DNA of 64,000 bases from JAXLWB01 sp046328715 (GTDB lineage Bacteria; Chloroflexota; Anaerolineae; Caldilineales; Caldilineaceae): positions 248,001 to 312,000 of the forward strand of contig JAXLWB010000002.1 of the NCBI GenBank assembly GCA_046328715.1. Reading direction: 5' to 3'. Position numbers and translations under genes: made by a program. This document shows, in pieces, positions 58,794 through 64,000 of the stretch. Numbering within the stretch: the stretch's first letter is position 1; each line of letters opens with the position of its first letter. Below the pieces are notes generated by a model that searched no databases, had not been told where the DNA came from, and saw nothing but the letters and a program-made list of their open reading frames with translations.

Positions 58794-59726
58794 ATGGCAA
58801 ACAACATCGCAGTGCAACCTACACGCAGACGCATGAGGTTGCAGACGCGCAACACGATCAACGGCATCCTCTTTGCCTTGCCCTGGCTGTTGGGGTTGCT
58901 GATGTTCTGGATCTATCCCACCTTTGCGTCCGGCTACTACAGCTTTACCAGCTTCAACGCAGTCCAAAATCCAACCTGGGTGGGATTGGCCAACTATCGC
59001 AACCTCTTCACGAATGATCCTGACTTCCTAGATGCTGTCTACAATACACTCTACTTTGCCATTGTTTCGATTCCGCTGGCGATCATCTTTGCCTTTGGGC
59101 TGGCGATGATGCTCAACGCCAAGGTCAAGGGACAGGTCATCTATCGAACCATCTATTTTCTGCCAACGTTGGTGCCCGAGGTGGCACTGGCCTTTGTCTG
59201 GATTTATCTCTTTACCCCCGGCTCCGGCTTGGTGAATATTCCCTTTAACTGGTTGGGGCTATACCGGCTCTGCTGGTTGACCTGTCCGCAGATGGCGCGG
59301 CCAACTTTGGTGCTGCTAGCACTCTGGATCATCGGGCAACAGGTGATTCTCTACCTGGCTGGCCTGCAGGATGTGCCGCAGGATCTCTATGACGCCGCGG
59401 ATGTGGATGGCGCTGGTTTCTTCCGCAAATTGTGGAATGTAACTGTCCCGATCATGACACCAGTGATCTTTTTTCACATGGTAACCTCGATCATCGGTGC
59501 CTTCCAATTCTTCGCCATTCCCTATATTATGACCGGTGGTACGGGCTTCCCCGCCAATAGTACGCTCTTTTACTCGATTTACATGTACAAACAGGCGTTT
59601 CAATATTTCAACATGGGCTATGCCTCGGCTCTGGCCTGGTTGCTCTTCGTGGTTACGCTGCTGATTACATTGGTGATCTTTCGCACCTCGCGACTGTGGG
59701 TCTTCTATGCTGGCGGTGAACGATAA
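58794..59726 (+). CDS. Sugar ABC transporter permease (MalF/UgpA-type)
   Basis: The 310-residue permease has six transmembrane helices. IYFLPTLVPEVALAFVWIYL is typical of the first half. The EAA coupling loop is YDAADVDGAGFFRKLWNVTV near 205-224. It pairs with the MalG-type permease 32 nt downstream. ATG 58794 has AAAGG upstream; TTG 58779 in frame is less likely. It is separated from the binding-protein gene by 215 nt with a hairpin and an inverted-repeat element. Confidence 0.93.
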   Translation: MANNIAVQPTRRRMRLQTRNTINGILFALPWLLGLLMFWIYPTFASGYYSFTSFNAVQNPTWVGLANYRNLFTNDPDFLDAVYNTLYFAIVSIPLAIIFAFGLAMMLNAKVKGQVIYRTIYFLPTLVPEVALAFVWIYLFTPGSGLVNIPFNWLGLYRLCWLTCPQMARPTLVLLALWIIGQQVILYLAGLQDVPQDLYDAADVDGAGFFRKLWNVTVPIMTPVIFFHMVTSIIGAFQFFAIPYIMTGGTGFPANSTLFYSIYMYKQAFQYFNMGYASALAWLLFVVTLLITLVIFRTSRLWVFYAGGER

Positions 59727-59758
59727 GGCGAATGGAGTAGAAGGAACAGGTAAACGTT

Positions 59759-60652
59759 ATGACGGTAGAGACGCAACGCACTGCCTCGTATACAAAACAA
59801 CAACAAGCGCTCGTGAATCGCAAGCGGACCAAACAGATCATCCGCAGTATCCTGTCGCACGCGGTATTGATTCCCTTTGCCTTCGTCTTTATCCTGCCCT
59901 TCTTATGGATGCTCTCGACTTCACTTAAGTCAGATACACAGCTCTTCGTCTATCCGCCTATCTTGGTTCCGATTCCTCCGGCCTGGAGCAATTATCCAAC
60001 CGCAGTGGTCTATATCGACTTCTTTCTCTATTTGCGCAATACGCTGATCATTGCTGTCACGGCGACGATCGGTTCGCTGATTTCTGGCTCTCTGGTGGCC
60101 TACAGTCTGGCACGCATTCCCTGGCCGGGACGCAACGTCCTCTTTATTTTGACCATCGCCACGCTGATGTTGCCCTTCCAGGTGACGCTGATCCCGCTCT
60201 TCTTGGTCTTCAAGGCGTTGGGGTGGGTCGGTGATTTTCGCCCGCTGATTGTGCCACAGTTCTTTGGCGGCGCGCTCTATATCTTCCTCTTGCGCCAATT
60301 TTTTATGACGATTCCAATGGAGCTTTCGGAGGCGGCACATATTGACGGAGCCAGCGAACTGCGCATCTATGCCTCGATTATCCTGCCATTGGCCAGGCCG
60401 GCCTTGGCGACCGTGGCGATCTTTGAGTTTATCGCCCGCTGGCGCGATTATCTGGGACCGCTGATCTATCTCAACAATCAGCAACTCTACACGCTTTCCT
60501 TGGGCATCTACGAGTACCGTTCGCAATATGGGGCAGAATGGGGACTGTTGATGGCGGCATCGGTCTTGATCACGCTGCCGATTATTCTGCTCTTCTTCTT
60601 CCTGCAAAAGACCTTTGTTCAGGGTATTGCGTTGACAGGTATTAAGGGGTGA
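59759..60652 (+). CDS. Sugar ABC transporter permease (MalG/UgpE-type)
   Basis: The 297-residue permease has six transmembrane helices. PFLWMLSTSLKSDTQLF follows the first helix and LSEAAHIDGASELRIYASII is the EAA coupling loop. It ends VQGIALTGIKG, a very regular family tail. It forms the channel with the upstream permease. No ATPase gene follows; the next gene is convergent. Comparison with this intact gene shows what the remnant at 18148-18670 has lost. Confidence 0.93.
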   Translation: MTVETQRTASYTKQQQALVNRKRTKQIIRSILSHAVLIPFAFVFILPFLWMLSTSLKSDTQLFVYPPILVPIPPAWSNYPTAVVYIDFFLYLRNTLIIAVTATIGSLISGSLVAYSLARIPWPGRNVLFILTIATLMLPFQVTLIPLFLVFKALGWVGDFRPLIVPQFFGGALYIFLLRQFFMTIPMELSEAAHIDGASELRIYASIILPLARPALATVAIFEFIARWRDYLGPLIYLNNQQLYTLSLGIYEYRSQYGAEWGLLMAASVLITLPIILLFFFLQKTFVQGIALTGIKG

Positions 60653-60721
60653 TATGTCCCACGATAAACTACGATAAAGAGGCTTGGTAAACACGGAAAT
60701 CAGGGAACATGGAGTTTTTGT

Positions 60722-62407
60722 TTATAAGGAGAAGAGTCCGGCTTGGACAAATTCAGGGGTGCGATCCTCTTTTACTGGCGTAGCTTCGTCAATGGTTTCC
60801 ACTTTTTGTTGCAAGCCCAATGTCTTTTCCAACCACTCGATCTGCACCCTTAACTCCTCCACCGAGCAGGCAGTCACCGGTTTGCCGTAGCGTTGCACCA
60901 GTTGCGCATTGGCTTTGCGAATCGTCTCGCCATTCACCTGTCCATAAAGACTGCCCGCATATTGACCGACCAAGCCCTGCCGACGGCGGCGCAACTGTTC
61001 ACGCAACTCTTTGTCAGTGATGGGATGGTGATCTTCTTCCTTCAGCTCTTCCGTAAAAGTCTTGTAGCCAAAGCCCATCCCCGTGATGGCATCGAGCGTG
61101 ACGCCGTGATAGAGCAGGCGAGGACCCTCGCTGCCAAAGCTGCCCACCGGCTGGACTGGCTGCTCAGCAATCTCTTCGGCAGTTTTGATGCCCCGAGCTG
61201 CCTCTTTGCGTTTGGTCGCCACGTAGTTACGCATGGCCAAATCACTCAAACCGTAGATCCAGGCGGTCTGCTCGCTGGCTGGACGGCTGGGAAGCATACG
61301 TCCGGCACGCATGGTGAATTGATCGAGCCAGTTGAATTCACGCACGCCATTAAGGACAGCGGCCACGGCAATCGGCTTGTGGTCATAGCCGACATGCGCC
61401 ATGCCGACGGTTACCAGCATATCACGTCCGCCACTTTTGAAGAGGCGCAGGTTACTGTGCGCCTGGCTATCATCCGAAACCGCTAACAGACAACGAGCGC
61501 CCAGACTTTGCAGATACTCCAGGACCTGACGGGCATGGTCTTGATTGGCGCAACCAGCAATACCGCAGTAGCTGGGCGCAAGTTCCTGAAGTTCCTTGAC
61601 CTTTTCAAAGGCATGGCGGGCGGCAATCTGCCAAAAGTTAGGGTCGGTAGCGACTTTGGTCAACTGTTGGGCGGTCGTACTCAGATCGACGACTTCTTTG
61701 CGGTAGCGAACTGCGCCATCTTGCTGATAGCGGCGGGTCTGTAAAAGCGAACCATCGAAGAGCGTGGCATCAAAGGGACGCAGATAGCCCTGAGCTACGC
61801 CATCGGAGTAGGTGATCTGGACATCAGCGGCGATTTTTCCGCTGTCGTCATATTCGACAAAGACAATCGGATTTTCGTCGGAGCGGTAGGGGGTGCCGGT
61901 CATGACCAGCTTGAAGGCAGCAAACTCGTCAAGTTGACCGAGGATCTTGGCTGCCTGGGTGGTATCGCCGCTGCCGTAGAGCTTTTCGCCCAGGTAGTGG
62001 GCCTCGTCGCAGACAATCGCCAGGCGACCTTTATAACGACGGGCGAAGCGCAGATGTACTATTGGATCGGCACAGAGCGATTGATAGCTGGTGATGTAGC
62101 CAAAGCCGCGCAGGCTATCGATACTCTCATTTTCGCGGTGAACCAATGCACCCATTGCGCCGGGCTGAAAGTGATGACGCACGCTCTTCCAGTCAAGTTC
62201 AAATTGCGAACAGAGACCCAAACGGGGCGTAAAGACGACCGCGGCATCAATCTTGCCGGCCTTGCGCATGGCATCCAGCACAGCCAAGGCCAAGATGGTC
62301 TTGCCGCCACCTGGGGGAATGACTGCGGTCAGTACGCCATTGTGCGGTTTACCAAGCGCAGCCTGGACTGCGTCAAGTTGGTGTTTGCGTAGGACGAAAG
62401 GCTGCAT
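60722..62407 (-). CDS. DEAH-box superfamily 2 helicase, orphan
   Basis: The 561-residue protein has the SF2 motor: Walker A PPGGGKT at 31-37, DEAH at 134-137 (IVCDEAHYLG), motif III MTGTPYRSDE near 170, and motif VI QFTMRAGRMLPSRP. A C-terminal 100 residues (KELREQLRRRRQGLVGQYA, EELRVQIEWLEKTLG) are helical and basic, possibly DNA-binding. There is no nuclease or methylase domain and no restriction gene next to it. The ATG at 62407 has no ribosome site, and the frame stays open 114 nt upstream. Similar helicases occur in mobile and defence loci, but this context gives no support for that. Confidence 0.85.
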   Translation of the reverse strand: MQPFVLRKHQLDAVQAALGKPHNGVLTAVIPPGGGKTILALAVLDAMRKAGKIDAAVVFTPRLGLCSQFELDWKSVRHHFQPGAMGALVHRENESIDSLRGFGYITSYQSLCADPIVHLRFARRYKGRLAIVCDEAHYLGEKLYGSGDTTQAAKILGQLDEFAAFKLVMTGTPYRSDENPIVFVEYDDSGKIAADVQITYSDGVAQGYLRPFDATLFDGSLLQTRRYQQDGAVRYRKEVVDLSTTAQQLTKVATDPNFWQIAARHAFEKVKELQELAPSYCGIAGCANQDHARQVLEYLQSLGARCLLAVSDDSQAHSNLRLFKSGGRDMLVTVGMAHVGYDHKPIAVAAVLNGVREFNWLDQFTMRAGRMLPSRPASEQTAWIYGLSDLAMRNYVATKRKEAARGIKTAEEIAEQPVQPVGSFGSEGPRLLYHGVTLDAITGMGFGYKTFTEELKEEDHHPITDKELREQLRRRRQGLVGQYAGSLYGQVNGETIRKANAQLVQRYGKPVTACSVEELRVQIEWLEKTLGLQQKVETIDEATPVKEDRTPEFVQAGLFSL

Positions 62408-62569
62408 AGCGGCGCATATGAAACCCCATTCACGCCATTCTTGCAAGTTCGTAATGGGGTGAGAGAGGAGAATTTTAACTGCGTGGAGACTTGTTAATAC
62501 TCTTCCGGGAGGGTTTGTCAAAGGCGAGCGTGGATCCTTCAGATCTTCCCGGAAGAGTAACTGTACATA

Positions 62570-63781
62570 TCATGATTCCCGCTTCATCAACAAATACATA
62601 CAAAATCCAAAGGCGGCCAATCCCGCCCAAAGCACAAAGGGTGCGCTGGGGCTAATGCTTGCCAAGCTATTGCCCAGCGGCGGCGCAATCACACCGCCTA
62701 AACCACTACAGGCAATGACAAAGCCGGTAGCCGAAGCCGCATAGCGAGCACCCACGCCCTTCACCTCCATCGCCGCCGTCATCGTGATCGCCATAAAGCC
62801 GTCGCGCATGACCCCAGCGATGATCACGGCCAGCCAGACCAGCGGTCCATGGACCACTGTCAACAAACCCACGCCAGTTGCCACCATCAATGCGCCAGCC
62901 ATTAAAACGCCGCGCCGCACGCCCAAACGATCCGAAAGCAATGCGACTGGGATCGCAGCGCACATACTCGCCGCATGAAAGCTTGCCAACGCGCTATCTG
63001 CCTGGGCTGTCTCCCAACCCAAGTTACGCAAGTAGAGCGGCAAATAGCCCAAAAACGCCGTGACGCACGAGCCAACTCCGAGGGTGGCCAAGCCAATCAG
63101 CCAAACGTTGCGAATACTTGCGACGTACTGCAACGAGGCAGCCAGGGAATTATGGCTTGTTGTGTCCTGGCGCTCTCCGCTATCACTGACCTTTTCCTGG
63201 GTTAGCCACCATAACAGACTAAAGAGCAAGGCAACCGCGCCATAGACAAAGAGCACATTGCGCCAGCCACCCAGGAGGGGTGAAATCACCGTGGCTGCCA
63301 ATAGCGAACCCAACATAAAACCAAACGCCATCCCAAGCGAGACCACCCCGTTCGCCATCCCCAAACGTGGCCCGGCAAACCAGATACGACAAGTTTTGTG
63401 CACATTCATTGGAATGAGCGACTGAAAAATGCCGAGAAAGAACATGGTGGTTGCCAGCGAAGCAAAGTTCCAGGTCAAGCCACGCGCTGCACCGACCACG
63501 CCCATCACCAAACACGCTACACTGAGCGTAATGCGCGACCCGTAGCGATCACTGATCGGTCCACCCACTAAGCCAATCACGATGCCCATCAACGAGCCAA
63601 TGCCCCAAATCCAACCGACCTGAACCAGGCTCAAGTGCAACTCTTGCGAAATCTCGTCGAATAGAACCGGCAGCGACATCGACGGAATCGCCATCACAAA
63701 GGTAAAGGTGAAGGCACCTAGGGCCAATACATACCATTTGTAATTGGTCGATTGGTGAACGGAAAGCGTTGCAGCACCCAA
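62570..63781 (-). CDS. MFS transporter
   Basis: The 403-residue protein has 12 transmembrane helices. The loop 2-3 motif is GGPISDRYGSRITLSVACLV near 73-92, and its counterpart in the second half is ALLSDRLGVRRGVLMAGAL. The subgroup looks like the nitrate/anion or OFA-like CynX branch, but the substrate is not certain. The start is TTG 63781 with GAGG upstream; an in-frame stop lies 10 codons further out, so no ATG is possible. Confidence 0.92.
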   Translation of the reverse strand: MGAATLSVHQSTNYKWYVLALGAFTFTFVMAIPSMSLPVLFDEISQELHLSLVQVGWIWGIGSLMGIVIGLVGGPISDRYGSRITLSVACLVMGVVGAARGLTWNFASLATTMFFLGIFQSLIPMNVHKTCRIWFAGPRLGMANGVVSLGMAFGFMLGSLLAATVISPLLGGWRNVLFVYGAVALLFSLLWWLTQEKVSDSGERQDTTSHNSLAASLQYVASIRNVWLIGLATLGVGSCVTAFLGYLPLYLRNLGWETAQADSALASFHAASMCAAIPVALLSDRLGVRRGVLMAGALMVATGVGLLTVVHGPLVWLAVIIAGVMRDGFMAITMTAAMEVKGVGARYAASATGFVIACSGLGGVIAPPLGNSLASISPSAPFVLWAGLAAFGFCMYLLMKRES

Positions 63782-63955
63782 GATGGCCTCTTTTCTCTGG
63801 AATAGGAAGTTTTATGCTGGTCACATTGTACGTTGAATGTAGCGCGAGCAGTAAATCTTCTCAGCTAAATGCAACGCAAGCATGGAGAAACTGTTATACT
63901 ATCCGTAAAGATTCTGTAGCTACCCAAATTTTACAAATTCAAAAAGAGATTTTTT

Positions 63956-64000
63956 ATGTCGGACATTCAAACATGCTTGTCAGAAATGACACTCGAAGAA
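63956..64000 (+). CDS. Partial gene at the right edge (5' end)
   Basis: ATG 63956 opens MSDIQTCLSEMTLEE and runs off the window. AAAAAGAG lies just upstream. Only 15 codons are visible, so nothing can be said on its product. It is divergent from the MFS gene; the 170 bp between holds a TATACT-like box near 63895. Confidence 0.45.
   Translation, partial: MSDIQTCLSEMTLEE

Noticed and set aside
59930..60694. A 254-codon minus-strand frame over the MalG-type permease gene
   Set aside because: Composition is Arg/Gln/Asp-rich as in the complement of membrane-protein codons; no start signal or domain.
60722..62407. Helicase as a type I or III restriction subunit
   Set aside because: No methylase, specificity or nuclease domain or gene is present in the protein or next to it.

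Overview
The window is a chromosomal stretch of about 64 kb from a bacterium, most likely a member of the Chloroflexota (Anaerolineae/Caldilineae-type). That assignment is an inference. It rests on the mix of families (several sugar ABC operons, a RIO kinase, DinB/YfiT-like proteins, a GH15 glucoamylase, BrnT/BrnA, a DUF4058 remnant, LysM and mucin-like surface proteins, an ECF41 sigma factor), on base composition near one half, and on many lipoprotein and Tat-type export signals. There is no rRNA or tRNA gene, no CRISPR array and no prophage.

Layout. 1-2.7 kb: a gene cut by the left edge, a Bax-inhibitor-1 protein, and a decayed IS4-type insertion with intact ends and a 9-bp target duplication. 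2.9-6 kb: a fructose-type sugar ABC operon. 6.1-9.5 kb: a lipoprotein, a DUF2780 protein, a glycosyltransferase and a DedA protein. 9.7-13.6 kb: a tight operon of tatA, glucose dehydrogenase, a helix-hairpin-helix protein and GH15 glucoamylase. 13.7-15.9 kb: a tungstate-type uptake pair without its ATPase, plus a ModE-like regulator. 15.9-18.7 kb: a sorbitol-type dehydrogenase, a DUF4058 remnant, a DinB protein and the wreck of a MalG-type permease. 18.8-21.4 kb: two secreted, acidic/Ser/Thr-rich surface proteins. 21.5-26.1 kb: homoserine kinase, a CPBP protease, a GT-C mannosyltransferase-like membrane protein and DUF1653. 26.1-31.3 kb: an unexplained small transcript candidate, a RIO kinase, an FAD oxidoreductase with an ECF41 sigma factor, and an acetyltransferase-nucleotidyltransferase fusion. 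31.4-37 kb: an aldo/keto reductase, a DJ-1 protein, DinB, a VapBC pair, an epimerase-like SDR and an ADP-ribosylglycohydrolase. 37.1-43.4 kb: a LysM protein and a second, RbsA/RbsC-type sugar ABC operon. 43.7-56.6 kb: BrnTA, many single housekeeping or stress genes, a WYL regulator, a nuclease-fold protein and a CdaR-type regulator. 56.7-60.7 kb: a MalEFG-type sugar ABC operon divergent from CdaR. 60.7-64 kb: an orphan DEAH helicase, an MFS transporter and the first codons of a gene cut by the right edge.

How it works together. The dominant theme is carbohydrate acquisition: three intact sugar importers (none with a dedicated sugar catabolic gene attached), a fourth destroyed one, a glucoamylase coupled to glucose dehydrogenase, and a sorbitol-type dehydrogenase. 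In each of the four intact transporter operons (three sugar, one tungstate) a stem-loop sits directly after the binding-protein gene, which would let binding protein exceed membrane components.

The most unusual signal is not a gene. At least a dozen intergenic gaps are filled by hairpins whose arms are built from short tandem repeats of 7 or 8 bp (for example CAGTRRGW, GAGATTGR, GATGACAR, GTGANNN, GATTRGM, CTGCNNC), with a different word in most gaps. One word, CAGTRRGW, recurs at six places. This resembles the heptamer STRR arrays described in filamentous cyanobacteria, but here the arrays are mirrored into hairpins that abut stop codons.
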